Assembly: GCF_000834635.1 (NCBI RefSeq)
Contig: NZ_JXQV01000009.1
Location: 496,001 to 560,000, forward strand
DNA length: 64,000 nucleotides
Source of the DNA: Agrobacterium tumefaciens
GTDB taxonomy: Bacteria > Pseudomonadota > Alphaproteobacteria > Rhizobiales > Rhizobiaceae
Direction: 5' to 3'
Position numbers and translations under genes: made by a program. This document shows positions 32,228 to 41,451 of the stretch, in pieces. Within the stretch, counting starts at the first letter, position 1, and the number at the start of each line of letters is the position of its first letter. The notes below the pieces were generated by a model, which was not told where the DNA came from, searched no databases, and saw only the letters and a program-made list of their open reading frames with translations.

Positions 32228-33598
32228 ATGGCAACACCGGTCACGCAGGTCGACGATACGTCCGAGCCGAAAACGGAGCTCAAGCGGGTCATCGGCCCCG
32301 GCCTTCTGCTGCTGTTCATCGTCGGGGATATTCTGGGCACCGGCATCTACGCGCTTACGGGTCAGGTTGCCGCAAAAGTCGGCGGCGTTGTGTGGCTTCC
32401 CTTCCTCATTGCTTTTGGCGTGGCTCTGCTCACCGCCTGCTCCTATCTGGAACTGGTCACGAAATATCCCAAGGCCGCCGGTGCAGCACTTTATACGCAC
32501 AAGGCGTTTGGTGTGCATTTCATCACGTTTCTGGTGGCTTTCACCGTCATGTCGTCGGGCGTCACGTCCGCCGCCACGGCATCGCGCGCCTTTGCCGCCA
32601 ATTTCACGACAGTGACCGGGTTTGATTTCGGTGCCTTCGGCGTCACCGGTGTCGCCATCGCCTTCATCGCCGCCATCGCGCTCATCAATTTTCGCGGCGT
32701 GGGCGAAAGCGTGAAGATGAATGTGGTGCTGACGGTGGTCGAACTGACCGGCCTTCTCATCATCATCGGCATTGGCTTCTGGGCCATCGGCAACGGTCAG
32801 GGCGATGTCTCACGCGTCTGGACGTTTGAGCCTGCGGGCGATAGCGGCGTCATGTGGTCGGTCGTTGCCGCCACGACCCTCGCCTTCTTCGCCATGGTCG
32901 GCTTTGAAGATTCGGTCAACATGGCCGAGGAATGCAAGCAGCCATCGCGTATCTTCCCCAAGGTGCTCCTGGGTGGCCTTGCGATAACAGGCGTCATCTA
33001 CATTCTCGTTGCCATATCGGCCATTACGCTTGTTCCCGCAGCCGAGCTTGGCGAAGGCGAAACGCCCTTGCTGAAAGTCGTTGCAGCCGGCGCACCAAAC
33101 TTCCCCATCGGCATTTTCGGTGTCATCACCATGTTTGCCGTCGCCAATTCCGCGCTCATCAACATGATGATGGCAAGCCGCCTGATCTATGGCATGAGCC
33201 GCGAGAACGTTCTGCCGCCAGCGCTCGGCAAGGTCCACAAGGCGCGCCAGACCCCCTATATCGCCATCGTCTTCACATCCATCATCGCCATCGGCCTCAT
33301 CGCCTTTGCAGGCGGCGTGCCAGCGCTGGGTGGCACCACGGCGCTGCTGCTGCTCGGCGTTTTCACCATAGTGAACATCGCTGTTCTGGTGCTGCGCAAG
33401 GACAAGGTGGAGCACAAGCATTTCCGCACCCCGACCATCGTGCCGATCATCGGCGCTGCCAGTTGCTTCTTCCTCGTCGGCCCATGGACAGGCCGCGACC
33501 CGGTGCAATACTCCATCGCCGGAGTGCTGCTCTTCATCGGCGTGCTGCTATGGCTGGCGACGATCAGCTTCATGAAGATGCAACGCAAGGCAGCTTAA
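32228..33598 (+). CDS. amino acid permease, APC superfamily
   Basis: A 456-residue protein with about 12 hydrophobic segments, starting at 32228 after a GGGGGA ribosome site; the open frame back to 32138 is not typical. The first helix carries the APC substrate-binding signature GLLLLFIVGDILGTGIYALTG with the unwound GxGxY segment, and AMVGFEDSVNMAEECKQPSR after helix 6 is the usual amino-acid transporter motif. Substrate is unknown. It is flanked by a LysE-start remnant upstream and an intact LysE exporter downstream, so this short region is concerned with amino-acid import and export. Confidence 0.88.
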   Translation: MATPVTQVDDTSEPKTELKRVIGPGLLLLFIVGDILGTGIYALTGQVAAKVGGVVWLPFLIAFGVALLTACSYLELVTKYPKAAGAALYTHKAFGVHFITFLVAFTVMSSGVTSAATASRAFAANFTTVTGFDFGAFGVTGVAIAFIAAIALINFRGVGESVKMNVVLTVVELTGLLIIIGIGFWAIGNGQGDVSRVWTFEPAGDSGVMWSVVAATTLAFFAMVGFEDSVNMAEECKQPSRIFPKVLLGGLAITGVIYILVAISAITLVPAAELGEGETPLLKVVAAGAPNFPIGIFGVITMFAVANSALINMMMASRLIYGMSRENVLPPALGKVHKARQTPYIAIVFTSIIAIGLIAFAGGVPALGGTTALLLLGVFTIVNIAVLVLRKDKVEHKHFRTPTIVPIIGAASCFFLVGPWTGRDPVQYSIAGVLLFIGVLLWLATISFMKMQRKAA

Positions 33599-33686
33599 AA
33601 TAATGCAAATACGCCGTTGGCATGGTTGCATTCCATGGCCACGGTGATACATCGGAATTCCGGCTCCCATTTCAAAAGGAAATTCC

Positions 33687-34316
33687 ATGCCGGACTTCTC
33701 CACCCTCATGCTTTTCTCTGCCGCCGCACTCGTGCTGACGGCGACGCCTGGTCCTGATATGCTGCTGATTGCATCACGCAGTGTCAGCCAAGGCCGCGCC
33801 GCAGGTTTTCTCACCTATGCGGGAATAGCAGCGGGCACCTATTGCCACGCAATCGCTGCAGCCCTTGGTCTGTCCCAACTGTTTGTGACCGTGCCCCTTG
33901 CCTATGAGATCGTACGCTGGGCGGGATGCGCCTACCTGCTCTATCTAGCGTATAAGACAATTCGTTCGAAAAGCTCAGCCTTTGCCCCATCGGCGGGTCT
34001 TAAAAAACTGTCGGGAAAACGCATTTTCGGCGAGGGTCTGGCGACCAACATCCTCAACCCAAAAATGGCACTGTTCGTGCTGGCTCTTTTCCCGCAATTC
34101 ATCGATCCGAATGGCTCCATGCTGATCCAGACCGTGGCCCTCGCCAGCATCCTGAATGGCATAGGCTTTTTGGTAAATGGCGCTGTCATCCTGCTGGGCA
34201 CCAGCATCCGTCACCGGCTCTCCGCAGTCAGCCGTTTTCCGAAGCTGCCGCAATATCTGCTGGCAACCGTCTTTGCTGGGCTGGCATGCCGTCTCGCAAT
34301 TGGTACCAGACCATGA
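33687..34316 (+). CDS. LysE/RhtB family amino acid exporter
   Basis: A 209-residue membrane protein with the typical six-helix LysE layout. The signature near the N-terminus, LVLTATPGPDMLLIASRSVSQG, and the GEGLATNILNPKMALFVLALF segment near residue 115 are diagnostic. It exports a small amino acid or a related compound; the substrate cannot be read. The start is supported by AAAAGGAAATTCC just upstream. Its first 34 bases of coding sequence and 68-base leader are duplicated 1600 bases upstream. Confidence 0.88.
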   Translation: MPDFSTLMLFSAAALVLTATPGPDMLLIASRSVSQGRAAGFLTYAGIAAGTYCHAIAAALGLSQLFVTVPLAYEIVRWAGCAYLLYLAYKTIRSKSSAFAPSAGLKKLSGKRIFGEGLATNILNPKMALFVLALFPQFIDPNGSMLIQTVALASILNGIGFLVNGAVILLGTSIRHRLSAVSRFPKLPQYLLATVFAGLACRLAIGTRP

Positions 34317-34325
34317 GGAAAGATG

Positions 34326-34874
34326 TCAGGCGTCCCGTGCGCCCTCTTCCAGCAAGCCGAACACATAGTCCGCAAATGAGCGCCAGCACTCCACCCGGAA
34401 TGTGTCTTCCGTGACACGCAAAAGCACGACTTCCGCCTTGCCGAACAACGTGCGCGAGCATGCGCCGACGGGGAAGGCTTCCAGCGACAGATCTTGCGGG
34501 CATCCGGCGTTCAGTGTGGCTTCCGCGCCTTGGCCTGAGACTGTCATGGCCACGTTGCGGTGGGACACGTCGGTGGCGGAATGGACTGATGTAACGCTGG
34601 CGCAGGCTTCCATCAGGTTGCTTTCGCCCTGGTCGATGACAAGCCATTCGTCCGGCCCGAGCCAGAGTGCGGCACGCAGCGCTGATGTGGTGGATGTTTT
34701 GGGCGTCTGCGGCAGGCTGATATCCAGCGCCTGCGAAAGCTCTGTTACCGCATCGGCCTTGGCCCGCAGCGAAAGCCTGTAGGCGGGCGCTGCAACCTTG
34801 ATCGAGACATTTGCAGACCCGGCGCGAGCGCCTTCGAGAACCGATGTGCGGTTTGCCACTATAAGATCAGCCAT
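34326..34874 (-). CDS. soxG: sarcosine oxidase subunit gamma
   Basis: A 182-residue protein, last gene of the sarcosine oxidase operon, overlapping the end of soxA by 8 bases. It shows the gamma-subunit pattern: LPQTPKTST, LWLGPDEWLVID, SATDVSHRNVAMTVSGQGAEATLNAGCPQDLSLEAFP and the C-terminal VECWRSFADYVFGLL. The subunit has no cofactor; it packs between alpha and beta in the heterotetramer that oxidises sarcosine to glycine. Confidence 0.9.
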   Translation of the reverse strand: MADLIVANRTSVLEGARAGSANVSIKVAAPAYRLSLRAKADAVTELSQALDISLPQTPKTSTTSALRAALWLGPDEWLVIDQGESNLMEACASVTSVHSATDVSHRNVAMTVSGQGAEATLNAGCPQDLSLEAFPVGACSRTLFGKAEVVLLRVTEDTFRVECWRSFADYVFGLLEEGARDA

Positions 34875-37824
34875 TGATGCGGCCCCCTTCCTTGTCGAAG
34901 AACACTATGTCCGTCACCTCAACGGCAATCGTCTTGTCGGCGAGCGGAATATAGAGCGTTTCGCCCATCCGCGCCCGGCCACCCGCCACCAGCCCGAAGG
35001 CGATGGAGCGTCCAAGATTTTCAGACCAATAGGATGATGTGACGTGGCCCAGCATGGTCATCGGCTTAGGCTGGTTCGGATCAGCCACGATCTGCCCCCC
35101 CTCTTCCGGCACGTCATGCGGATTTTTGGGCAGAAGGCCGACAAGCTGCTTGCGCCCTTCCCGCGTCAGATCAGGACGCTGCAAGCCTCGAATACCGACG
35201 AAATCCGTCTTCTTCTTGGAAACAGCCCAGCCAAGCCCCGCATCGTCAGGCGTCACGGTACCATCCGTATCCTGACCCACGATGATATAGCCCTTTTCGG
35301 CACGCAAAATATGCATGGTTTCCGTGCCATAGAGGCAACCGCCTACAACTTCGGCCCGCTGCGCGATCTCTTTCCACACGGCAGGGCCAAAATCGGCGGG
35401 AACGTTGATTTCGAAACCGAGTTCGCCCGTAAACGAAACACGGAACAGCCGCGTCGGCACGCCGCAGATCGTACCCTCGGCAATGGCCATATGTGGGAAG
35501 GCTTCCGGCGAAAGATCGATGCCCTCAACCAGCGGCGCAATCACCTCACGCGCCCTAGGCCCCTGCACGGCAATCACGGCCCATTGTTCGGTGGCCGATG
35601 TCAGCCACACATTCAGCTCCGGAAACTCTGTCTGGAGATAGTCTTCCATGTGCTGCAGCACGCGCGGCGCACCGCCGGTTGTCGTCGTCACATGGAAACG
35701 GTCTTCGGCCAGACGCCCGACAACACCGTCATCATACACGAAGCCATCTTCGCGGGTCATGATGCCATAGCGGCAGCGGCCGGGCTTCAGCGTGTCCCAG
35801 GCATTGGTGTAAAGCAGGTTGAGGAACTTGGCCGCATCCGGCCCGACAACCTCGATCTTGCCCAGTGTTGACGCATCAAACACGCCCACCGTTTCTCTAA
35901 CCGTCTTGCATTCGCGGTTCACGGCCTGGTGCATGTCCTCGCCAGCACGCGGGTAGAACCACGCACGCTTCCAGTTGCCCACGTCCTCGAAGGCGGCCCC
36001 GGCTGCCTCTTCCAGCGCATGCATCGGCGTCTTGCGGGCCGGGTCAAACAGCTTGCCACGGGAATGGCCAACCAGCGTGCCGAAGGTGACAGGCGTATAG
36101 GGTGCGCGGAAGGTCGTCAGACCCACCTTGGGCAGATCGCGGCCCAAGGCTTCGGATGCGATTGCCAGGCCGTGCATGTTGGACATCTTGCCCTGATCAG
36201 ACGCCATGCCATTGGTGGTAAAGCGCTTGATATGCTCGATCGAATGCATGCCTTCGCGCACCGCCAGACGAATATCCTTGGCGCAGACATCGTGCTGGAA
36301 ATCGATGAAGGCTTTGACATTATCGCCTTCGCCCGCCCCTTCCGCAGCACCGATCATGCCGCCGGTCCACGAATGCGCGTTGCTGGCAGAATACTCCACC
36401 GCACCGCCACCAGCGGCTGCAGCCTCGGCAATCAAAGCGCTCAGATCATCCGTACCATTGCAGGCACCGATGGAAACGCACGGCTGCACATGCACGTCTG
36501 GCAGAAAACGCTGGTTTTCCGCGTCATATGTCAGCTTGCCGCGAGATTGCGAGAAGAGATGGACAGATGGCGTCCAGCCTGCGGAAACCACAAGCGCATC
36601 CACCTTGATCTTGCGCTTCGATGACCCGCCATTGCGACCCACAGTCATGGAGGAAACCCGCAAACGCCCCGCCGTATCATAAACACTGTGGCCCGCCAGC
36701 ACCTCGATGCCAAGTATGCGCGCCTCATCCAGAAGCTTCGCATCTGGCTTGGCGCGGCAATCCACGATGGCGGCAATGGAAACGCCCGCCCGCTTCAGGT
36801 CGAAGGCCGTCTCATAGGCAGAGTCATGCGCGGTATAAACACCGACAGTGTGGCCAACAGTCACGCCGTAATGGTTGAGATAGGTGCGCGCGGCCGATGC
36901 CAGCATAATGCCGGGGCGGTCATTATTGGCAAACACCATGTGCCGCTCGATAGCGCCTGTCGCCAGCACAACCTTTTTGGCCCGCACCTGCCACAGGCGT
37001 TCGCGCGGTTCATGTCCCGGTGTGGCCAGATGGTCGGTCACGCGCTCTGCAAGACCGATGAAATTGTGGTTGTAATAGCCGAACACGGTCGTGCGCTGCA
37101 AAACCTGCACATTCGGCATGGCTTTCAACTCGGCCAAGACCTTCTGCGCCCAGTCATAGCCGTTCAAACCATCGATGGTCGCGCCGGTATCGAAGCGAAG
37201 CGCGCCGCCAATATCAGGGTTTTCATCGACCAGCATGACCTTCGCGCCGGTCTTTGCCGCAGCCAGCGCTGCCGTCAAACCGGCGACGCCGCCACCGGCC
37301 ACCAGCACGTCGCAATGGGCGAAACGGCTGGCATAATGGTCGTTGTCACCCTCCTTCGGCGCACTGCCAAGGCCCGCTGCACGGCGGATGATCGGCTCAT
37401 AGAGCTTGTCCCACGCAGCCCTCGGCCACATGAAGGTCTTGTAGTAGAAGCCCGCCACGAACATGGGGGACAGGAAATCATTCACCGCACCCACGTCGAA
37501 GGACAGCGACGGAAAGCGGTTCTGCGACGAGACAATCGCGCCATCGAACACTTCCTGCACCGTGGCGCGCACATTGGGCTGCTTGCGGGAACTGTCTCTG
37601 GAAACATCGATCAGCGCATTCGGCTCTTCCGGCCCGACAGATAAAAACCCGCGTGGACGGTGATATTTGAACGAGCGGCCAATCAGATGCACGCCATCGG
37701 CCAGCAGCGCGGACGCAACCGTGTCGCCCTGCAAAGCGGTGTGGATCTTGCCATCGAAGGTAAATCGCGCGGTGCGCGCAGGTGTCAGGCGGCCAGCGCC
37801 CTTGATACGGTAAGCGCCGCTCAT
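34867..37824 (-). CDS. soxA: sarcosine oxidase subunit alpha
   Basis: A 985-residue subunit. The N-terminal quarter holds a 2Fe-2S-like/FAD-associated fold typical of the family (GDTVASALLADGVHLIGRSFKYHRPRG), then a dinucleotide-binding motif DVLVAGGGVAGLTAALAAA near residue 170, and the C-terminal about 380 residues are an aminomethyltransferase (GcvT-like) folate domain with DASTLGKIEVVGPDAAKFLN and GELGFEINVP. With beta, gamma and delta it oxidises sarcosine and hands the one-carbon unit to tetrahydrofolate, producing glycine, hydrogen peroxide and methylene-THF. It overlaps soxD by 4 bases. Confidence 0.95.
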   Translation of the reverse strand: MSGAYRIKGAGRLTPARTARFTFDGKIHTALQGDTVASALLADGVHLIGRSFKYHRPRGFLSVGPEEPNALIDVSRDSSRKQPNVRATVQEVFDGAIVSSQNRFPSLSFDVGAVNDFLSPMFVAGFYYKTFMWPRAAWDKLYEPIIRRAAGLGSAPKEGDNDHYASRFAHCDVLVAGGGVAGLTAALAAAKTGAKVMLVDENPDIGGALRFDTGATIDGLNGYDWAQKVLAELKAMPNVQVLQRTTVFGYYNHNFIGLAERVTDHLATPGHEPRERLWQVRAKKVVLATGAIERHMVFANNDRPGIMLASAARTYLNHYGVTVGHTVGVYTAHDSAYETAFDLKRAGVSIAAIVDCRAKPDAKLLDEARILGIEVLAGHSVYDTAGRLRVSSMTVGRNGGSSKRKIKVDALVVSAGWTPSVHLFSQSRGKLTYDAENQRFLPDVHVQPCVSIGACNGTDDLSALIAEAAAAGGGAVEYSASNAHSWTGGMIGAAEGAGEGDNVKAFIDFQHDVCAKDIRLAVREGMHSIEHIKRFTTNGMASDQGKMSNMHGLAIASEALGRDLPKVGLTTFRAPYTPVTFGTLVGHSRGKLFDPARKTPMHALEEAAGAAFEDVGNWKRAWFYPRAGEDMHQAVNRECKTVRETVGVFDASTLGKIEVVGPDAAKFLNLLYTNAWDTLKPGRCRYGIMTREDGFVYDDGVVGRLAEDRFHVTTTTGGAPRVLQHMEDYLQTEFPELNVWLTSATEQWAVIAVQGPRAREVIAPLVEGIDLSPEAFPHMAIAEGTICGVPTRLFRVSFTGELGFEINVPADFGPAVWKEIAQRAEVVGGCLYGTETMHILRAEKGYIIVGQDTDGTVTPDDAGLGWAVSKKKTDFVGIRGLQRPDLTREGRKQLVGLLPKNPHDVPEEGGQIVADPNQPKPMTMLGHVTSSYWSENLGRSIAFGLVAGGRARMGETLYIPLADKTIAVEVTDIVFFDKEGGRING

Positions 37825-38135
37825 CGTGCCGCTCCTTCACTTGCAGCCATGATCGTGGCCTCATCCGGCTTCGGCTCACCCGCCTTGTAGGTCAAGTGGA
37901 TCTTGTCGGTCACGGAGTGGCGCGCCGCATTGAAGAAACGCCCGCAGCCGTGAATATGCCGCCAGCGTTCAAACACCATGCCCTTGTCATTGTCGCGCAG
38001 GAAGAAATATTCCGAAAATTCCTCGTCGGAAATGGCCGAGATGTTCTGAGGCCGCGCAATATGCGCCTCGCCCGCCCAGCGGAACTCCAGCTCGGAACGC
38101 TCATCTTCACAATAGGGACAACGGATCAACAGCAT
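37821..38135 (-). CDS. soxD: sarcosine oxidase subunit delta
   Basis: A 104-residue subunit with the zinc-binding cysteine/histidine set of SoxD: CPYCEDERSELEF at the N-terminus and HIHGCGRFFNAARHS further on. RWAGEAHIARP and DEEFSEYFFLRDN are family landmarks. It overlaps soxA by 4 bases (ATGA), so the two are coupled. It closes the alpha-beta-gamma-delta complex. Confidence 0.93.
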   Translation of the reverse strand: MLLIRCPYCEDERSELEFRWAGEAHIARPQNISAISDEEFSEYFFLRDNDKGMVFERWRHIHGCGRFFNAARHSVTDKIHLTYKAGEPKPDEATIMAASEGAAR

Positions 38136-38144
38136 GTTCTTGCC

Positions 38145-38552
38145 TCAAAGAGAGCTTTCCGGAACGATGGTTCCGGCGGGTTGGTCACACAGGCGCTTTC
38201 CCATCGTAATATACGGGTAGAGCCTGCTCATCAGTTCATCGACACTGCTAAAGGCGCGAAAAACCTTGGTCTTACCCAGATTGACGACCGCCATCGTCAT
38301 CGGGTTGATGTCGAGAACGACAGGCGCTTCCTGCCCGCCATCCTCTTTTTCCGCCACGAAATAGACCGCCTTGTCGCCAATTACGGGTGCGCACAGCAGC
38401 ATTCCCTTATCCGCCACAAACGGCCAGTTCTCCTCGCCCTGCGCCTTGGCTATGGCCTGACCGCGAAAATCCTGCACTTCCGGCACAAGCGTGCTGACCG
38501 GCAATGGAGCGGTCGCAACGGCTGCGGCAAGAAGCGCTTGCGGCATCATCAA
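38145..38552 (-). CDS. exported hypothetical protein inside the sarcosine oxidase operon (possibly DUF2511/YebY-like)
   Basis: A 135-residue protein between soxB and soxD, overlapping the soxB stop by 4 bases, so it is made with the oxidase. An N-terminal signal-like stretch (MMMPQALLAAAVATAPLPVS) is followed by a small domain with two cysteines (LLCAPVIGDKAVYFVAE and GKRLCDQPAGTIVPESSL). The spacing and the end pattern YI-x-G-x-LC recall YebY/DUF2511 periplasmic proteins, but I am not sure of this. In most rhizobial sox operons I know of, soxD follows soxB directly, so the insertion is unusual. The oxidase itself is cytoplasmic, so the link is unclear. Confidence 0.65.
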   Translation of the reverse strand: MMMPQALLAAAVATAPLPVSTLVPEVQDFRGQAIAKAQGEENWPFVADKGMLLCAPVIGDKAVYFVAEKEDGGQEAPVVLDINPMTMAVVNLGKTKVFRAFSSVDELMSRLYPYITMGKRLCDQPAGTIVPESSL

Positions 38553-39802
38553 TGCGCCACCGCCGCAGCTGCCGCCTCATCGATCAGCCGTCCGGTGCGG
38601 AAGCGGTCGAGGTTAAGGCCTTCCGCCAATTTATGCGGCTCACCACGCGCAATCAGATGCGCAAACAGATGCGCCGAGCCCGGCGTTGCCTTGAAGCCGC
38701 CCGTGCCCCAACCGCAATTCAAAAACAGGTTCGGCACCGGCGTCAGGCTCTGAATAGCAGACCTGTCAGGCGTGTTGTCGGTAATGCCGCCCCATTGGCG
38801 CATCATCTTCACACGGCGGAAAATCGGGAACAGCTCACAGATCGCATCCAGCGTATGGGTGATGATCTGCAAACCGCCGGTCTGGGAATAGGAATTATAC
38901 TGGTCCGTGCCAGCGCCGATCACCAGCTCACCCTTGTCGGATTGCGAAATATAGGCATGAACCGTGTTGGACATGACCACACAGGGGAAAATCGGCTTGA
39001 GCGGCTCAGAGACCAGCGCCTGCAACGGGTTGGAGGCAAGCGGCACCCGCACATCGGCCATTTTCATGACGACGGAAGAATGGCCCGCCGCCGAAACGCC
39101 GATCTTCTTGGCACCGATAAAGCCCCTATTCGTCTCCACACCCGTCACCGCACCGTCAGGCCCGCGCCGAATGGCCATCACTTCGCAGTTCTGGATCACA
39201 TGCACGCCACGGTCGGATGCTGCACGGGCATAACCCCAGTTCACGGCATCATGGCGTGCCGTGCCGCCACGGCGCTGAAGGGCTGCACCATTGATGGCGT
39301 AACGCGCATTGGCGGAAATATCGAGCGGCGGACAGTAAGCCTTGGCCTGCTCCGGCGTCAGCCATTCATTGTCGATGCCATAGAGCCTGTTGGCATTGAT
39401 ATGGCGCTTGAAGCTCTGCTGGTCATGCACATTGTGCGACAGCATCATCACGCCGCGCGCCGAATACATCACATTGTAGTTGAGATCCTGGCTCAAGCCT
39501 TCCCAAAGCTTCAGGGAATGCTCGTAAATATCCATGCTCTCTTCATAGAGATAATTGGAGCGGATAATGGTGGTGTTGCGCCCGCTATTGCCGCCACCAA
39601 TCCAGCCCTTTTCCAGCACCGCAATGTTGGTAATGCCGTGTTCCTTGGCCAGATAATAGGCTGCACCCAACCCATGCCCGCCGCCGCCGATGATGATGAC
39701 ATCGTAGGACTGGCGCGGTTCGGGAGAGGCCCATTGCGCATCCCAACCCTTGTGTCCACGCAGGGCCTCACGAGCGACGGCGAAAACCGAATATTTGCGC
39801 AT
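38549..39802 (-). CDS. soxB: sarcosine oxidase subunit beta
   Basis: A 417-residue flavoprotein subunit. The start at 39802 gives the family opening MRKYSVFAVAREALRGHKGW, with AAGGAG 11 bases upstream; the frame is open to 39916 but that part is not conserved in type. It has the FAD motif YDVIIIGGGGHGLGAAYYLA near residue 33 and RGGTARHDAVNWGYAR near 170, where the His is the likely covalent FMN attachment residue of heterotetrameric sarcosine oxidases. It heads the minus-strand operon soxB-hypothetical-soxD-soxA-soxG. No glyA, purU or folD gene accompanies it here. Confidence 0.94.
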   Translation of the reverse strand: MRKYSVFAVAREALRGHKGWDAQWASPEPRQSYDVIIIGGGGHGLGAAYYLAKEHGITNIAVLEKGWIGGGNSGRNTTIIRSNYLYEESMDIYEHSLKLWEGLSQDLNYNVMYSARGVMMLSHNVHDQQSFKRHINANRLYGIDNEWLTPEQAKAYCPPLDISANARYAINGAALQRRGGTARHDAVNWGYARAASDRGVHVIQNCEVMAIRRGPDGAVTGVETNRGFIGAKKIGVSAAGHSSVVMKMADVRVPLASNPLQALVSEPLKPIFPCVVMSNTVHAYISQSDKGELVIGAGTDQYNSYSQTGGLQIITHTLDAICELFPIFRRVKMMRQWGGITDNTPDRSAIQSLTPVPNLFLNCGWGTGGFKATPGSAHLFAHLIARGEPHKLAEGLNLDRFRTGRLIDEAAAAAVAH

Positions 39803-40120
39803 TGGGCGAACCACTCCTTGAAGCCGGGCTGGGAGACCGGGCTGGATACTCTTCCGGCAGAACACTACACATCGCAAATGAATTAGGCGAGGAATGTTCA
39901 TTTTGCGACGTGCCACTATAAAGTATCGACATGGGCCTGTGGAATGGCTCAGACCGTGCTTTTTAGGGCTTCAAACACAGTTAATCGCTGGACTTTCGGG
40001 AGACAACCTGGTATTGCACCCCACCACTCGCGCGGCCTCACGGCCAACCGAACGATTTTTTGTTTGCTTGCGAATGCCAATTCACACGGCAAAATAACCA
40101 ACCAAAGGAACGGGATTCAC
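39803..40120. other. divergent intergenic region between soxB and rpsU
   Basis: About 318 bases. It must hold the promoter of the sarcosine oxidase operon (minus) and of rpsU (plus). I find no convincing -35/-10 pair or operator. An open frame running from 39944 into rpsU is not coding by composition. Confidence 0.4.
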
Positions 40121-40357
40121 GTGCAGGTACTAGTCCGCGATAACAATGTTGATCAGGCGCTTCGCGCTCTCAAGAAGAAGATGCAGCGTGAAGGCATTTT
40201 CCGCGAGATGAAACTGCGTGACCACTTTGAGAAGCCGTCTGTAAAGCGTGCTCGCGAAAAGGCCGAAGGTGTTAGCCGCGTTCGTAAGTTGGCTCGCAAG
40301 CGCATGCAGCGCGAAGGTCTGATCGCAGGCCCACGTGCACCAGCGGCTCGCGCATAA
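40121..40357 (+). CDS. rpsU: 30S ribosomal protein S21
   Basis: A 78-residue basic protein starting at a GTG (40121), with AGGA 11 bases upstream; this gives the conserved opening [20 protein letters not shown]. The middle ([14 protein letters not shown]) and the Arg/Lys/Ala-rich helix are typical S21. An ATG start at 39944 in the same frame would add 59 residues unlike any S21 and is rejected. S21 helps 30S subunits select the start region of mRNA. Monocistronic here. Confidence 0.95.
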   Translation: MQVLVRDNNVDQALRALKKKMQREGIFREMKLRDHFEKPSVKRAREKAEGVSRVRKLARKRMQREGLIAGPRAPAARA

Positions 40358-40358
40358 G

Positions 40359-40378
40359 GTCGTTTTTTCGACGTTTTT
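40359..40378 (+). terminator. weak terminator-like hairpin after rpsU
   Basis: GTCG-TTTTTT-CGAC (40359-40372) followed by GTTTTTG. The stem has only four pairs, so the call is tentative; a second small stem (GGCGA/TCGCC, 40397-40410) follows. Confidence 0.3.
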
Positions 40379-40466
40379 GAATGTTTATGGGGCGGGGGCG
40401 ATTTTTCGCCGCCGCTCTTTGAGTTTATGACCGTGGACCGGGATTGGTAGAGGGAACCCAAATCGC

Positions 40467-41366
40467 ATGAACGCTGTTGATACAAGTGCTTCCCGAAATC
40501 CGTTTGTTGCAAGCGGCGTATCCCAGAGAAAAAACATGCGGCTTTTGCCTTCTCTCGTTATTTGCGGTGTTCTTGCAACCCTGTCGGGCTGCGCCACCTC
40601 CTCCCCGCAGACCAATGATGTATTCCAGCTTGATCGGGCACAGGGCTCGGAAGGCAACATCGCGTCTCTGACCTCGGTCATCAATGCCAATCCGCAGGAT
40701 CCTGAAGGCTATAATGTTCGCGGCTCCGCCTATGGCCGCGCTGGCGATTCCAAGCGCGCCATCGCAGATTTCGAGCGCGCCTTGCAGCTCAATCCGCGTT
40801 TTTACCAGGCCTATGCCAACCGCGCCCTCGTCTATCGCAACATGAACCAGCAGCAACTGGCCTTGCAGGATTACAACAGCGCGCTGCAGATAAACCCTAG
40901 CTATGACGTGGCGCTGATCGGTCGTGGCAATCTCTATCGCCAGACAGGCCGCATCAACGAAGCCTTCAATGACTTCTCCTCCGCCATCAGCCTGGATACG
41001 ACCGATGGTCGCGCCTGGCACAATCGTGGCCTGATCTATCAGGTCCGCAACCAGCACACCCAAGCCATCGAAGACTTCTCCAAGGCCATCTCGCTGTCGC
41101 CAAATTCACCAGAGCCTTACAACGGCCGTGGCATCTCCTATGTCGCCATGAATGACGATGAGAACGCCTTCGCAGACTTCAACCACGCCATTGCTCTTGA
41201 TGGCGATCTGGCTGAATCCTGGGCAAACCAGGCGCTGGTCTATGAGCGCCGTGGCGAACGCGACAAGGCCGCCAAATCCTACGGCCACGCCGCCCGCCTT
41301 GATCCGAAATACAAGCCAGCTGTCGATGGCCTCGCCCGCACCCGTGGCGGCGTACGCGCCTCGTAA
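40467..41366 (+). CDS. TPR-repeat lipoprotein (NlpI-like)
   Basis: Up to 299 residues. A lipoprotein signal is seen as MRLLPSLVICGVLATLSGC, so the protein is lipid-anchored and probably faces the periplasm. ATG 40536 starts exactly at that signal, while ATG 40467 adds 23 residues; GAGGG before 40467 slightly favours the longer form, so the start is open. The rest is about six tetratricopeptide repeats (for example GDSKRAIADFERALQLNPRF and QQLALQDYNSALQINPSY). Such proteins act as adaptors for other envelope proteins; in E. coli NlpI guides the Prc protease. It ends with a strong terminator. Confidence 0.85.
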   Translation: MNAVDTSASRNPFVASGVSQRKNMRLLPSLVICGVLATLSGCATSSPQTNDVFQLDRAQGSEGNIASLTSVINANPQDPEGYNVRGSAYGRAGDSKRAIADFERALQLNPRFYQAYANRALVYRNMNQQQLALQDYNSALQINPSYDVALIGRGNLYRQTGRINEAFNDFSSAISLDTTDGRAWHNRGLIYQVRNQHTQAIEDFSKAISLSPNSPEPYNGRGISYVAMNDDENAFADFNHAIALDGDLAESWANQALVYERRGERDKAAKSYGHAARLDPKYKPAVDGLARTRGGVRAS

Positions 41367-41391
41367 TCGAACACTCGATATCATTGAATAC

Positions 41392-41422
41392 AAAAAGCCG
41401 GATGCCTCGCTTCCGGCTTTTT
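41392..41422 (+). terminator. intrinsic terminator shared by the TPR gene and the converging ABC gene
   Basis: AAAAAGCCGGA (41392-41402) and TCCGGCTTTTT (41412-41422) form a perfect 11-base stem with a 9-base loop. The A and T runs on either side let it work in both directions. Confidence 0.9.
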
Positions 41423-41451
41423 CGTTACAGTGGCTGCGCAACAGGAAACGT

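Noticed and set aside
39944..40357. Long 137-residue form of S21
   Set aside because: The first 59 residues are not S21-like; a GTG at 40121 gives the conserved N-terminus.
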